58,026 bases of DNA from an uncultured Afifella sp. (GCA_947259045.1 CAMYKZ010000036.1:1-58026), one strand, 5' to 3'. Positions 19,890-29,672 are shown, counted from the first letter of the stretch. Notes: generated by a model from the letters alone, not told the origin. Made by a program: numbers and translations.

Positions 19890-20353
19890 GGCCGGAACAA
19901 GATCAGCGTCCAGTAAGTCCGGAAGCGCGACAGAGGGTTGATCGCTGCGGCAAAGCCGAAATGGGTCATTCTTTCCGACGCCAGATTGGCCAGATGGCCA
20001 CGCGAGCGGCCCCAATCCTGTATCAGGGAATCGACTGTGGAATGACCCGCGCCGACATTCTCCGCTGCAACCCCACGCACACCCGCCTCCGCAAGCCGGC
20101 TGCGCAGCCCGGTTCCCGGGCCGAACGAATTGGTGACCCGGCCGTTCGATGCCATCATCATGGAATGATTGAGCGCAAGCGTCGTCAGTTGCGCATCCGC
20201 AAGCACCGGTTTCGCCCCATGGCGGGCACGCATCTGATTGATCAGCCGCGCTGTGCGGTCAATATCGATGGACTTGACGACGAGCGCATCCGCAATACCG
20301 CTCATCGGGCTTGCAACGTTTTCAAACGCATGAATTCGATTGAACAAAGCCAT
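19877..20353 (-). CDS. CAP (SCP-like) domain protein
   Basis: A 158-residue protein with the CAP pattern: LINQMRARHG near the N-terminus, LALNHSMMMA, AENVGAGHSTVDSLIQDWGRSRGHLANL and a C-terminal FRTYWTLILF. It resembles bacterial CAP/YkwD proteins. No clear signal peptide is seen (the start is MALFNRIHAFEN), so its location is uncertain. The C-terminus ends in the 14-bp repeat, with the stop created by the diverged copy. Confidence 0.78.
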   Translation of the reverse strand: MALFNRIHAFENVASPMSGIADALVVKSIDIDRTARLINQMRARHGAKPVLADAQLTTLALNHSMMMASNGRVTNSFGPGTGLRSRLAEAGVRGVAAENVGAGHSTVDSLIQDWGRSRGHLANLASERMTHFGFAAAINPLSRFRTYWTLILFRPPSH

Positions 20354-20487
20354 CTCAGCCTCGACGGATTCTGTTTCCGCTCCAATCGTGACGGTTTTTC
20401 GTTTCGATATTGTGTTCAGATATGGTTACCGGGCGATGAATTTTTACGGTCCAAGACGCGTTTTTAGACGCTGAAAGACAAGTGTTC

Positions 20488-22890
20488 TCAAGGTTTTATG
20501 CGATCAATCAGGCTGATCATTTCATCAGATGAGCGGATATTCAGATCGCGCTGCGGGAATGGAATTTCTACGCCTGCGTCCCTGAACCGCCGAAGTATCT
20601 CAAACCTCAGTTCGCTGCGCACCCTGAAACCGTTGCCGATATCGGAAAGATAGACATCGAGCCGGAACTGCAGCGCACTGTCGCCGAAATCCAGAAAAAA
20701 AACTGCAGGTTCCGGATAGGCCAGCACAAGCTCATTGTCCTCCGCACAGGAAAGCAGCAATTCGCGGACCTGATCTGCGTCGGAATTGTAACCGACACCG
20801 ATGACAAGGCTGCTCCGCCCCATCGTGCCGCCCAGCACCCAATTGCGAACCGTGCCTGAAATCAGATCGGAATTGGGGATGACGACCGAAGCCCGGTCGA
20901 ATGTTTCCAGTTCAGTTGCCCTGACATTGATTTTTTTCACCGTGCCTTCTTCGCCGCCGACGATAATCCAGTCGCCGGCCTTGATCGGACGCTCAGCCAG
21001 CAGGATCAGCCCGGAGACGAAATTGTTGACAATGCTCTGCAGGCCGAAACCGATACCAACCGACAGCGCGCCGGCAACAAGGCCGAGCTGCGACAGGTCG
21101 ATACCCACAAAGCCAAAGGCTATGACAACAGACGCAATGAAACCGACATATCCGATTGTCGTCGATATCGAATTTTTCAATCCGGTATCAAGTGATGTGG
21201 CCGGCAGCAGATGCTCGCCGAGCCAGGTCTTGAAACTGCGGGCCAGAACAAGGCTGACAACGAATACAATGATACCGCCGGCAATCGTGCTGAGTGAAAT
21301 GTTGATACCGCCGATCCGGAAACCGGTGAGCAGCGAATGGGCCTGTTCGAATATGCTGACCGATTCGAAACCCCAAGGTGCGGCAACGGCGATCACGCCG
21401 ATGCCGACCAGAAAGAGTTTGATAAAGCCGAAGCCGACAATGCCGAATTGCGCAACCGACGGGCGCCGCATTCCGGTCAGCCCGGCGATCCAGGCCGATG
21501 GTGAACCGTCCGGACTCAGGACCACATCGCTGGCACTGTCAATCAGATTGGCGATCAGTGCGTAACTGGCGAAGACAATTCCGATCCAGACAACCTGTTT
21601 GCTCAAGAACCATGCCAGCGGGACATAACCAAGCAGGACTGCGCCGACAATGACGGCCACGCTCAGGAAGCCGGACATGCTGATGAACCGCAAAACCGCG
21701 GCATATTTCATACGGCTGCTCCCTGGTGACATGGAGTCGTCGCCGAGATTCGACCGATAGGGTTTCAGCGCCATCCACAACGTCCAGGCAAACGCGATCC
21801 CGATCAATCCGCCGACAAGCACGATGAGGGGCTGGGGAACATTGGCAACGTCGGCGACGCCCTGGAGAACAACCCCGCCGGCAATAATGGCGACAGCCGA
21901 CCGGATATGACCGGCCAGTGCCCGGGCTTCGTTCTCGCTCGCTCTCGCCAACCGCCAGTCCGGTCGGTTTGGCGCCAGTATGGCCCGCGAAAAACCGATG
22001 CTTGCCGACATGATCAGGATGGCAATACCGATCCTGTCCATTATGCTCTCAAGATTGGGCGATGTCAGATCGAGCGTCTGGGCCGCCCAGCGGGTAAGGA
22101 AAAACCCGGCCAGCGGCACCAGCATGACGAACAATACGACAAGGCAGGCAACCACCGCCTTGCCCAGTTCAGTGGTTTCATGATGTCCGAACCGGGCTGC
22201 GATCAGATTGACCATTCCGTGCCGCAAGCCTGGAATAATCACCAGACACAGGGACAACAGGAAAAGCAGTGGCGGCAGGAGTCCGATAATCCCTTTCGAT
22301 GCAACCCGTTTGGCAATATCGCCGAAAACCCGTTCGATACCGGCGACGGCATCAGGAAAATCGGTTAGCGCGGATCGCCAGAGGCTCGGTGCAAGGACGG
22401 ACCTGTCGCGTTGGAATATCTGCCGGTTAAAGCGCTCGCGCTCTATCGTGGCGGCCCGTCCGGCAAGCTGACTGCCCCGGGTTGCTATCGCTGCAGCGCG
22501 CTTGGATTGTTCCTGGACGGCCGCCAGCGATGCTTCGGTCTGTTCGCGCTCCCGGATAATGTTATCGGATTCTGCCGGATCCGACGCATTTTCCTCACCG
22601 GTGTCGTTGCCCGATTTCAGTGTGTCACGCCGCGCTACAAGTTCGACAATCGATGGCTGCAGAGCATTGGCGATGCTCTGAGCCCGATTTGAGATTTCAA
22701 TCGCCTGCAGGCGCCGTTCCGAAACCTGATCGTCCGTCAGGCCCTCGCGCTCCAGCGCCGCGGCGATCGTGTCCAGCACCACCGACATACCGTTCAGATC
22801 CTGGGCAAGATTTTCCTGCCGCTGAGCGTGTCCGGCAGTCGCAAAGGCGATGCAGATCAGGAAAGGCAGGAAGAGATTGCGGCTCATCAT
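20488..22890 (-). CDS. Mechanosensitive ion channel with DUF3772 domain (MscS family)
   Basis: A roughly 800-residue membrane protein. It has a signal peptide ending near HAQ, a periplasmic coiled DUF3772-like region rich in Arg/Glu (about 25-170), about ten membrane segments and a C-terminal MscS domain. The pore-lining helix reads LVAGALSVGIGFGLQSIVNN and the beta domain follows with WIIVGGEEGTVKKINVRAT. It would open under osmotic downshock to release solutes. The GTG at 22893 and ATGs at 22890 and 22887 are all possible starts. Confidence 0.88.
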   Translation of the reverse strand: MMSRNLFLPFLICIAFATAGHAQRQENLAQDLNGMSVVLDTIAAALEREGLTDDQVSERRLQAIEISNRAQSIANALQPSIVELVARRDTLKSGNDTGEENASDPAESDNIIREREQTEASLAAVQEQSKRAAAIATRGSQLAGRAATIERERFNRQIFQRDRSVLAPSLWRSALTDFPDAVAGIERVFGDIAKRVASKGIIGLLPPLLFLLSLCLVIIPGLRHGMVNLIAARFGHHETTELGKAVVACLVVLFVMLVPLAGFFLTRWAAQTLDLTSPNLESIMDRIGIAILIMSASIGFSRAILAPNRPDWRLARASENEARALAGHIRSAVAIIAGGVVLQGVADVANVPQPLIVLVGGLIGIAFAWTLWMALKPYRSNLGDDSMSPGSSRMKYAAVLRFISMSGFLSVAVIVGAVLLGYVPLAWFLSKQVVWIGIVFASYALIANLIDSASDVVLSPDGSPSAWIAGLTGMRRPSVAQFGIVGFGFIKLFLVGIGVIAVAAPWGFESVSIFEQAHSLLTGFRIGGINISLSTIAGGIIVFVVSLVLARSFKTWLGEHLLPATSLDTGLKNSISTTIGYVGFIASVVIAFGFVGIDLSQLGLVAGALSVGIGFGLQSIVNNFVSGLILLAERPIKAGDWIIVGGEEGTVKKINVRATELETFDRASVVIPNSDLISGTVRNWVLGGTMGRSSLVIGVGYNSDADQVRELLLSCAEDNELVLAYPEPAVFFLDFGDSALQFRLDVYLSDIGNGFRVRSELRFEILRRFRDAGVEIPFPQRDLNIRSSDEMISLIDRIKP

Positions 22891-23029
22891 CACTGGCGGA
22901 TCAGTTCCCTGTTCGTTTAGTCCCGGTTCGTCTCGGCCCGGCTGGTCTCGTCACACTCCGGGCGCGAGGCGACTTCTATCATAATCGGCCATGGTTCAAC
23001 CGAAAAAATCGGGCGCGGAAGCCCGGTCG

Positions 23030-23070
23030 AAAATACAAAAGAGCCGCGCAGGTCCTGCCCTGCGCGGCTC
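23030..23070 (-). terminator. Rho-independent terminator of the PilZ gene
   Basis: A perfect 12-bp stem, GAGCCGCGCAGG (23041-23052) with CCTGCGCGGCTC (23059-23070) and a 6-base loop. Read leftwards it is followed by TTTTGTATTTT. It lies 22 bp after the stop of the minus-strand PilZ gene at 23093. Confidence 0.88.
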
Positions 23071-23092
23071 ATGGAGCAAAAATGCAATTCGT

Positions 23093-23374
23093 TCAGGCTG
23101 CCAGATGCCGATCAATCCAGGCCAGGTTTTCGTCGAAGCGAACGCCGACCTGGCGGCCCAACTGCCAGCGCTTGGAGACCAGCATCGTTTTGTTTTCCGT
23201 CTTGATGTAGAGTTGGAATCGCTTGCTTATATCGACGGGTTCGTCAAGTACGATTCGCGCTCCGCGACCGCTGATGTTCTTGATGACGCAGTCATGACCG
23301 GTACCGGAAACTTCAACCACAGCCCGCGCACCTTTGATGGAACGGACCCGTGGTTCTTCTCTGTTATTGATCAT
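23093..23374 (-). CDS. PilZ domain protein
   Basis: A 93-residue protein that is almost only a PilZ domain. It has the N-terminal NNREEPRVR (the RxxxR-type c-di-GMP motif region), NISGRGARIVLD (the D/NxSxxG motif) and a C-terminal QLGRQVGVRF strand. It should bind cyclic di-GMP, though the first motif is loose. The ATG at 23374 follows AAGGAG. It is a single gene with its own terminator. Confidence 0.82.
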   Translation of the reverse strand: MINNREEPRVRSIKGARAVVEVSGTGHDCVIKNISGRGARIVLDEPVDISKRFQLYIKTENKTMLVSKRWQLGRQVGVRFDENLAWIDRHLAA

Positions 23375-23443
23375 TGTCTGGCTCCTTAATAAAGCATGAA
23401 GACCACACCACACGGTCTGGCGTCACACAAATGTTACCAATTA

Positions 23444-24487
23444 TTAACCTTTCATATCATGCTTAATGTCTGCCGCTGCATTTGACAGACCAAAGGCCCT
23501 GTTCGCCTCTTCGATCAAACGGTCCGGCTGATCGATATAGCGCGGTGAAAAATGAAACTGCTGAAACCGTCTTACGCCGGCAAGCCCGGCAATCTCGCCC
23601 GCCTGGCGCGCCGTCAGATGCATCTTCTGCAGGGCGATATCGGCGTCAGCGTCCAGGAACGCGCTCTCGATGAACAGCTGGTCGGCATTTTCAGCGAGCC
23701 TGACAATTTTGCCCCGGTTACCCGGCGTGAAGCCGGTATCCGTGACATAGGCGACCTTCTGGCCACGCGTGATTTCGACAAGATCGCGCAGTGTGCCGAG
23801 CGGATGAACGGCCTGAATGCGTTCCCCCTCCTCCACCCAACTGGCGGTTATCGGCTTGTCATCCGGCGCGCCGCAGAGGATCGCCCGTTTCAGATCGTCA
23901 AGCCACGGGCCAACGCCCAGCTGCATGTCTGAGACCCGGGTCCGCCAGATATTGAGGCGCTGCTTTTCCTCGACAGCAAACCCCAGACAGGGAATATGGT
24001 GGTCCAGATGAACGGCCTGCACGGTGTAATCGGCTACATCGACGATGATCCCGTCCGCCACCCGGCGTTCGCCGAGCTTTTCCTTGCGAAACTTGTTGCG
24101 AAACCGGAACAAGGCCGAACGCAATCGGCCGTCTTGCGCATATTCTGAAGCCTCGATGGAACAATTGACGGAATTTTCGCCGGCCAGATTCCACAGATAA
24201 CCGCCAAGTTTGTTCTCCACATGGGCAATGAATCCGTCCGGACCCGTGATATGCAGCCGCCGGGGCTGGCCAAGCAAATACCTCAGAAGCTGGTCGAATC
24301 CGCAGAAATGATCCATGTGGGTATGGCTGACAAAAGCCTGCCGTATCCGCAGCATCTTGCGCGACGGCAGATTGGCGAGATCGCCCATGTCGAACAGCAG
24401 GGCATGATCGCGGTGCTGCAGGTCGACGTATAGTCCCGGATCGCCAAACGGCTCATTGACCAGTTCGGGATGGAAAAGCTGGGTCAT
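23444..24487 (-). CDS. Ribonuclease Z-like metallo-beta-lactamase fold hydrolase
   Basis: A 347-residue hydrolase. The metal-binding motif HTHMDH sits in FVSHTHMDHFCGFDQLLRY, and later metal ligands are in VTDTGF and in QFHFSPRY. It resembles the RNase Z-like group that includes tRNA 3' processing enzymes, but many relatives have unproven substrates. It overlaps head-to-head, on opposite strands, with the leader of the CitE-like gene. Confidence 0.78.
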   Translation of the reverse strand: MTQLFHPELVNEPFGDPGLYVDLQHRDHALLFDMGDLANLPSRKMLRIRQAFVSHTHMDHFCGFDQLLRYLLGQPRRLHITGPDGFIAHVENKLGGYLWNLAGENSVNCSIEASEYAQDGRLRSALFRFRNKFRKEKLGERRVADGIIVDVADYTVQAVHLDHHIPCLGFAVEEKQRLNIWRTRVSDMQLGVGPWLDDLKRAILCGAPDDKPITASWVEEGERIQAVHPLGTLRDLVEITRGQKVAYVTDTGFTPGNRGKIVRLAENADQLFIESAFLDADADIALQKMHLTARQAGEIAGLAGVRRFQQFHFSPRYIDQPDRLIEEANRAFGLSNAAADIKHDMKG

Positions 24488-24647
24488 GCCCGTCTATCCG
24501 GCGAAGATCAGCAAAAAGCAAGACCAGGCAACCACAGTGTCCGGCCGGACCTGTGCTATCTTCGCAAACCGTAAACAAAGCCGTTCTATCCTGACCCTGA
24601 GCGAGCACAGGACCCGCTGCCGCACGAATACAACGAAAGACACGACG

Positions 24648-25535
24648 ATGCCCGATAGCGCCCATAAATTCAGGACACTCCGAAGCGCACTCTATATGCC
24701 GGCTTCCAATGCCCGGGCGCTGGAAAGGGCAAAAACATTGCCTGCTGACGCACTGATCTTCGATCTGGAAGATTCCGTGGCGCCGGATCTGAAGCCTGAA
24801 GCCCGCAGCCGCGCCTGTGACGCCGTGCGGGCCGGCGGTTACGGAAATCGGACGATTGTCATTCGAATCAACGGCTTTGCGACATCATGGGGCGAAGACG
24901 ATCTCGACGCCGCTCTGGCCGCTGGCCCCGATGCCGTTCTTGTCCCGAAGATCAACCGGAGTGAAGACGTCATGCTTTTGTCGCAGGGCATGGCGGAAGC
25001 CGGTGCCGAGGCAACAAAATTATGGGTGATGATCGAAACGCCGCTGGCCGTCCTGAACATTGCCGAGATTGCCGCCGCGTCCATGCCGCCGGACTCGCGG
25101 CTTGCCTGTCTGGTGATCGGAACCAATGATCTGGCCAAGGAAACCTCAGCCCGGATCATGCCGGGGCGGGCGGCAGTCGTCGCCTGGCTGTCGCAATGTG
25201 TTTGCGCCGCCCGCGCCTATGGGCTCCAGGTGTTGGACGGCGTCCATAACCGGTATGACGATAAACCCGCACTGCAGGCGGAATGCCAGCAGGGCCTTGA
25301 ACTGGGCATGGACGGCAAGACGCTTATCCACCCGGACCAGATCGGTATCTGCAATCAGGTCTTCTCGCCAACCGGCCAGGAGGTCGCTTGGGCAAGGCGG
25401 ATCATCGGCGAATTCGACCGGCCGGAAAACGCCAAAGTCAACGTCATGTCGATCGACGGCCAGATGGTGGAGCGGCTCCACGCCGACATTGCGCGACGTG
25501 TCATCGCCATCGCCGAAACGTCGGGAGATTCATGA
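24648..25535 (+). CDS. HpcH/HpaI-family lyase, CitE or malyl-CoA lyase type
   Basis: A 295-residue TIM-barrel enzyme. Motifs are RSALYMPASNARALERA, DALIFDLEDSVAP (Mg-binding acidic residues), VLVPKINRSEDV, WVMIETPLAVLN and VIGTNDLAKET. This family cleaves or forms citryl-CoA, malyl-CoA or related C4-C6 acyl-CoA esters. No citrate lyase partners are near, so a stand-alone CitE-like or malyl-CoA role is more likely. The ATG at 24648 is the first start that matches family length. Confidence 0.82.
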   Translation: MPDSAHKFRTLRSALYMPASNARALERAKTLPADALIFDLEDSVAPDLKPEARSRACDAVRAGGYGNRTIVIRINGFATSWGEDDLDAALAAGPDAVLVPKINRSEDVMLLSQGMAEAGAEATKLWVMIETPLAVLNIAEIAAASMPPDSRLACLVIGTNDLAKETSARIMPGRAAVVAWLSQCVCAARAYGLQVLDGVHNRYDDKPALQAECQQGLELGMDGKTLIHPDQIGICNQVFSPTGQEVAWARRIIGEFDRPENAKVNVMSIDGQMVERLHADIARRVIAIAETSGDS

Positions 25536-25621
25536 CCGGCGATTTGGCCCCGTTGCCGGGGAGCTTCGCGCCGATCTCCTGTATCGGGCAGATGCGCGCG
25601 CCTGAGAACGGCAAGGAATGA
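25532..25621 (+). CDS. Tiny ORF coupled to the lyase gene (doubtful)
   Basis: A 29-codon frame whose ATG overlaps the lyase stop (ATGA, 25532-25535): MTGDLAPLPGSFAPISCIGQ and nine more residues. The overlap suggests translational coupling or the start of a decayed downstream gene. I see no recognisable domain. It may not be a real gene. Confidence 0.25.
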   Translation: MTGDLAPLPGSFAPISCIGQMRAPENGKE

Positions 25622-25696
25622 CGTCATCAGCCGGATGGTTTTCGGGGGTCAGGGGCGCAGGGCGATAGTTTATGATCCTTGCCATCGGCTCGGCCT

Positions 25697-25726
25697 TGCG
25701 CGAAGAGTGGAGCGGCTCTTCGCGCA
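25697..25726. repeat. Perfect inverted repeat in an intergenic region
   Basis: TGCGCGAAGAG (25697-25707) pairs with CTCTTCGCGCA (25716-25726) around an 8-base loop, between the lyase gene and a convergent PilZ gene. There is no T run. It could be a bidirectional terminator or processing hairpin. Confidence 0.55.
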
Positions 25727-25752
25727 TCACGATCATCGACTGTCCGGTTTTG

Positions 25753-26112
25753 TCAGGCGGCCGCCGCAAGTGGTACAAAATACTTGGCGACTTTCTCCGC
25801 CCGGTTTCTCCGGTGGACCAGGAAGACCTCAAGATCGACTTCTTCTTCAAAACGCACGCCCGCCTCGTCCATGCTGCGCCACTTTGTCGAGCTCTTGACG
25901 GTCCGGCCCAGCTTGGGGATCCACATCTCGAATTCCTCAGGCAAGACCTGCTCTTGGTTCAGATGAATGAAGCCGCCGGTTTTCGAAATATCGCGCAATG
26001 TGGCTTTTGTGATCAGCGCGCCCGATGCCGTCATGATTTCGACAGCTGCAAATGTCGGAAAACGTTCTTCCTGGCGCGGGAAAAATTCTTGGATCTTTGA
26101 AAAGAGCTGCAT
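25753..26112 (-). CDS. PilZ domain protein
   Basis: A 119-residue protein with a PilZ-like pattern: an N-terminal PRQEERFPTFAAVEIMTA, LRDISKTGGFIHL and KWRSMDEAGVRFEEEVDLE. The first c-di-GMP arginine motif is imperfect, so binding is uncertain. No other domain is present. The start ATG at 26112 gives a full domain. Confidence 0.75.
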   Translation of the reverse strand: MQLFSKIQEFFPRQEERFPTFAAVEIMTASGALITKATLRDISKTGGFIHLNQEQVLPEEFEMWIPKLGRTVKSSTKWRSMDEAGVRFEEEVDLEVFLVHRRNRAEKVAKYFVPLAAAA

Positions 26113-26459
26113 GGCTTACCTCTGCGTTAATTGTACAGCCTAAAGTGAATTGCAACCGGTTTCGTTCCATGCAGGTTGCCAAGATAGTCACTAAAGATTT
26201 AATCGAATTGCCAAATAGCGGTCTGTCAGCGTTAGCAAATCTTGAATTCCGTTACGAATAATAGGACTTGGCTGTTATTCCAGCCTCGGATGGTTCAATT
26301 CGGGCCGCAGATTAATGCCACTTTAACTTGAGTCATCTATTCTACCGAAAGTGGTATCGCGCATCGTGATGCCGCGGACGGTCAATCCCGCATGGTAATT
26401 CACTGAGTAATAATCAGGCTGGCCTCGCGAAAACAAAAGAACAATAAAGCGACTGATGA
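26113..26459. other. Non-coding region between the PilZ gene and the hybrid kinase gene
   Basis: About 350 bp between divergent genes with lower GC than the flanks. It probably holds both promoters, but I found no clear -35/-10 pair. One GGAAC lies on the minus strand near 26163-26167 (plus strand GTTCC), but it is not followed at 16-17 bp by CATT or CGTT. Small ORFs here look like noise. Confidence 0.4.
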
Positions 26460-29159
26460 ATGAATGAGTTCCCGTTAGAAGGCCCCACCGCAAAATCTCA
26501 GCGATCGACGCCCAAGATATTCGGCTTGCCGTCACTGCTGCTCGTTGCTGTCATAAGCGTCGGGTTTTCGATATTCGCCGCCCACCTCGTGCTTCAGGCG
26601 GAGCAGGAAAAGGGTGTCGCGCGCTTCGAAATCCGTATGCAACGCGTTGTCACGGAAATCCATAACCGCATGGGCGCCTACGCGCAATTGCTGCGCGGCG
26701 GCACGGCACTGTTCAATGCCAGTGACGCTGTCAGCCGCAGCGAATGGAAGACCTATGTCGAAAGCATCGATGTCGATAAATTTTATCCTGGCATTCAGGG
26801 GATCGGGTTTTCTGAATGGGTAAGGCCGGAAGATGCCGACGCTCATGTGGAACGGATTGTTTCCGAAGGCTTTGGTGAATATCGCATCTGGCCGGAAGGC
26901 GAACGGTCCGCCTATACGGCAATCGTATTTCTTGAACCTTTTGACTTCCGCAACCGCCGGGCCTTCGGGTTCGACATGTATTCCGAACCGGTCAGGCGGG
27001 CTGCGATGGAGCGCGCGCGCGATACCGGCAAGGCTGCGATGTCGGGCATGGTCACACTGAAACAGGAAACCGGCGAAGACGTGCAGGCCGGATTTCTGAC
27101 CTACGTTCCGGTTTACCGCCAGGGGCAGCCGCTGACCAGTGTCGCCGACCGCCGGGCCGCATTGACAGGGTTTGTCTACAGTCCGTTTCGCATGAATGAT
27201 CTGCTGCACAATGTTCTCGGCCAGGACGGCCTGGATGTCGCCCTGTCGATTTATGATGGCTCCATTCCATTGGATCAGACGCTTATGTATCAAAGCGGCG
27301 AAGCATTGACTTCGCCTTTGTACAAGGACACCCGGCGTCTGGAAATCGACGGCCGAACCTGGACGGTCCGGGTTGCCAGCCTGCCCGCATTTGAACATTC
27401 GATCGGCAAGAGCCAGGCGATCACGGTTCTGATATTCGGCCTTATCGTCAGTCTTCTGCTGATCGCCGGAATCCGCATCATGACGATGACCGGAACCAGA
27501 GCGGTTTCGCTGGCCAAGGAGATGACGTCCGCCCGCCTGGAAAGCGAAGGGCGGTTTCGCGGCGCATTCGAAACGGCTCCCCATGGCATGGCTCTGGTCG
27601 GCACCGACGGCCGCTGGATCATGGTTAACCGGGCACTGTGCAGGCTTCTGGGCTATAGTGAAGAGCAATTGCTTCGCATCGAGTTTCAGGACATTACCCA
27701 TCCCGACGATCTTGACGATGACCTTGAACTGGTCAATCGGGTTCTGGCGGGGGAGATGGAATCCTATCAGATAGAGAAACGCTACATTCGCAAGGACGGA
27801 ACTGTCATTTCAATTCTTCTGAGCGTCGTGCTGGTGCGCAATGAAAGTGGCGCACCGGTTCACTTTGTAGCCCAGATCCTCGATCTGACAGACCGCCTGG
27901 AGGCGCAGCGGCAGTTGATGCAGAGCCAGAAGATGGATGCCGTCGGCCAGCTGACGGGCGGTCTGGCGCATGATTTCAATAACCTGCTGGCGATCATCAT
28001 AGGAAATCTGCAACTGCTGCAGCGCACGCTGAAAGGCGACGAGAAAGCTAACCATCGCGCGGCGTCGGCAGTCGAAGCGGCCGAGCGCGGCGCCGAAATT
28101 ACCCAGCGGCTACTGGCATTTTCACGCCGCCAGACGCTGGAAGCAAAGGTCACCAATGTCAATGGTCTGATTGCCGGCATGGCCGGTCTGCTTCAGGGAA
28201 CGTTGGGCGAGCACGTCAAACTCCAGACGGAACTGTGCGAAGAGGACTGGCGGGCGAAAATCGATTCCAACCAGCTGGAAACGGCGATCCTGAACCTGGC
28301 CGTCAATGCGCGGGACGCCATGCCGCATGGCGGCCACCTGACAATTGATACCTCTTCCGTTCAACTGGACGAGGATTACACATCCGCCAACAGGGAAGTC
28401 GCCGCCGGCGAGTATATTGCCGTCAGCGTATCGGACAACGGCTCAGGCATGCCCGCCCATGTCGCCAACCAGGTTTTCCAGCCCTTCTTTACGACAAAGG
28501 AGGTCGGTAAAGGCACCGGGCTCGGCCTCAGTATGGTCTATGGATTCGCCAAACAATCCGATGGTCATATCGAGATTTACAGCGAAGAAGGTGTCGGCAC
28601 GAAAGTTACGCTCTATCTTCCGCGCGACAGTGAATCCGCCCTGGAAAACCCGACCATCAGCCTTTATGCCGAAGAATTTCCGCGCGGCACGGAAACCGTC
28701 CTTGTCGTGGAAGACAATAACGGGGTTCGGGAAGTTACCGTGGCGCAACTTGAAGACCTCGGATACACGGTCCTGGAAGCGGAAAACGGCCTCAAGGCGC
28801 TGGCGATGCTGGCAAATCATCCCGACATCGCGATCATGTACACCGATATCATCATGCCGGGTGGCATGAATGGTGCGGAACTGGCGGCACAGGCTTCGGC
28901 CCGGTTTGCCGATCTGAAAATTGTCTACACGTCCGGTTTTGCCGAAACGGCGATATTGCAGGGATCCGGCGTACAGGCACTGGGTGTCCTGCTGACAAAG
29001 CCTGTCACGAAGAGCAACCTCGCGAACGCTTTTCGCCATGCACTGGACGATGTGAATTCCACAGCGTCGAATGTTGATGAACATGCCCGGCTCGTCGGCG
29101 ACTTCGCCCATGACGACGATGGCCGCCGCCGGGGAATGGCCGGTTCCGGACGATCGTAA
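26460..29159 (+). CDS. Hybrid sensor histidine kinase with CHASE, PAS and receiver domains
   Basis: An 899-residue membrane kinase. The first membrane helix is near residues 22-43, a periplasmic CHASE domain follows (about 70-280, with FYPGIQGIGFSEW), then a second helix (about 322-342) and a PAS domain (about 365-480). The kinase has its phospho-His at 504 in GGLAHDFNNLL, and an ATPase with NLAVNARDAM and GKGTGLGLSMVYG. A C-terminal receiver has Asp796 in YTDIIMPGG. It senses an unknown small molecule outside the cytoplasmic membrane. It is followed after 85 bp by a single-domain receiver gene and is likely its partner. Confidence 0.9.
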   Translation: MNEFPLEGPTAKSQRSTPKIFGLPSLLLVAVISVGFSIFAAHLVLQAEQEKGVARFEIRMQRVVTEIHNRMGAYAQLLRGGTALFNASDAVSRSEWKTYVESIDVDKFYPGIQGIGFSEWVRPEDADAHVERIVSEGFGEYRIWPEGERSAYTAIVFLEPFDFRNRRAFGFDMYSEPVRRAAMERARDTGKAAMSGMVTLKQETGEDVQAGFLTYVPVYRQGQPLTSVADRRAALTGFVYSPFRMNDLLHNVLGQDGLDVALSIYDGSIPLDQTLMYQSGEALTSPLYKDTRRLEIDGRTWTVRVASLPAFEHSIGKSQAITVLIFGLIVSLLLIAGIRIMTMTGTRAVSLAKEMTSARLESEGRFRGAFETAPHGMALVGTDGRWIMVNRALCRLLGYSEEQLLRIEFQDITHPDDLDDDLELVNRVLAGEMESYQIEKRYIRKDGTVISILLSVVLVRNESGAPVHFVAQILDLTDRLEAQRQLMQSQKMDAVGQLTGGLAHDFNNLLAIIIGNLQLLQRTLKGDEKANHRAASAVEAAERGAEITQRLLAFSRRQTLEAKVTNVNGLIAGMAGLLQGTLGEHVKLQTELCEEDWRAKIDSNQLETAILNLAVNARDAMPHGGHLTIDTSSVQLDEDYTSANREVAAGEYIAVSVSDNGSGMPAHVANQVFQPFFTTKEVGKGTGLGLSMVYGFAKQSDGHIEIYSEEGVGTKVTLYLPRDSESALENPTISLYAEEFPRGTETVLVVEDNNGVREVTVAQLEDLGYTVLEAENGLKALAMLANHPDIAIMYTDIIMPGGMNGAELAAQASARFADLKIVYTSGFAETAILQGSGVQALGVLLTKPVTKSNLANAFRHALDDVNSTASNVDEHARLVGDFAHDDDGRRRGMAGSGRS

Positions 29160-29244
29160 GGGCTTGCCGTCGCAATACGCGCGATCGGGCCCCAATAAAA
29201 TCCGGTGTTATCGCCGGATCAACAATATTAGAACAGGTTTTGAA

Positions 29245-29628
29245 ATGTCTCCCTCCCTGCTTTTGATTGAAGATGAGCCAATGATTGCCGATCTTGTTCA
29301 GACGATCGCTGAGGATATGGGTTATCAGGTCGAGCTTGCAGACACATTGCAGGGCACGGCGGCGGCGCTGTCTGCGGCTCATCCCGACATTGTCGTCATG
29401 GACCTCAATCTGCCCGGCGTCAGGTCCGAGCACGTCCTGCAGTTGTTTTCAGATCGGGGCGTAACGGCGCCGATCACGCTGGCGACGGGCTCTGACGGAT
29501 TCAAGATCGATGCAGTGCTCACGCGCGGGCGGGAACTCGGGCTGAATATGCAAGCGGCACTTTCCAAACCGTTCGATATCGAGAGACTGGAATCATTGCT
29601 TGGCGGGCCAACGGCCAACGTCAGCTGA
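29245..29628 (+). CDS. Single-domain response regulator (receiver only)
   Basis: A 127-residue receiver with the acidic pair in LLIEDEP, phospho-acceptor Asp53 in VMDLNLPG, Thr81 and Lys108 (LSKPF). The segment APITLATGSD recalls the FAT-GUY-type single-domain regulators that take part in alphaproteobacterial stress signalling, but the full motif is not present. No output domain exists, so it would act by protein contact or phosphate transfer. It lies between the hybrid kinase and the convergent ecfG gene. Confidence 0.85.
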   Translation: MSPSLLLIEDEPMIADLVQTIAEDMGYQVELADTLQGTAAALSAAHPDIVVMDLNLPGVRSEHVLQLFSDRGVTAPITLATGSDGFKIDAVLTRGRELGLNMQAALSKPFDIERLESLLGGPTANVS

Positions 29629-29672
29629 AACGCCTGAGCTGAAGTTTAATCAGACACGTCGCGGGACAAGGT

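Noticed and set aside
26532..27701. Minus-strand frame of 389 codons
   Set aside because: Antisense to the CHASE/PAS part of the hybrid kinase; shadow frame.
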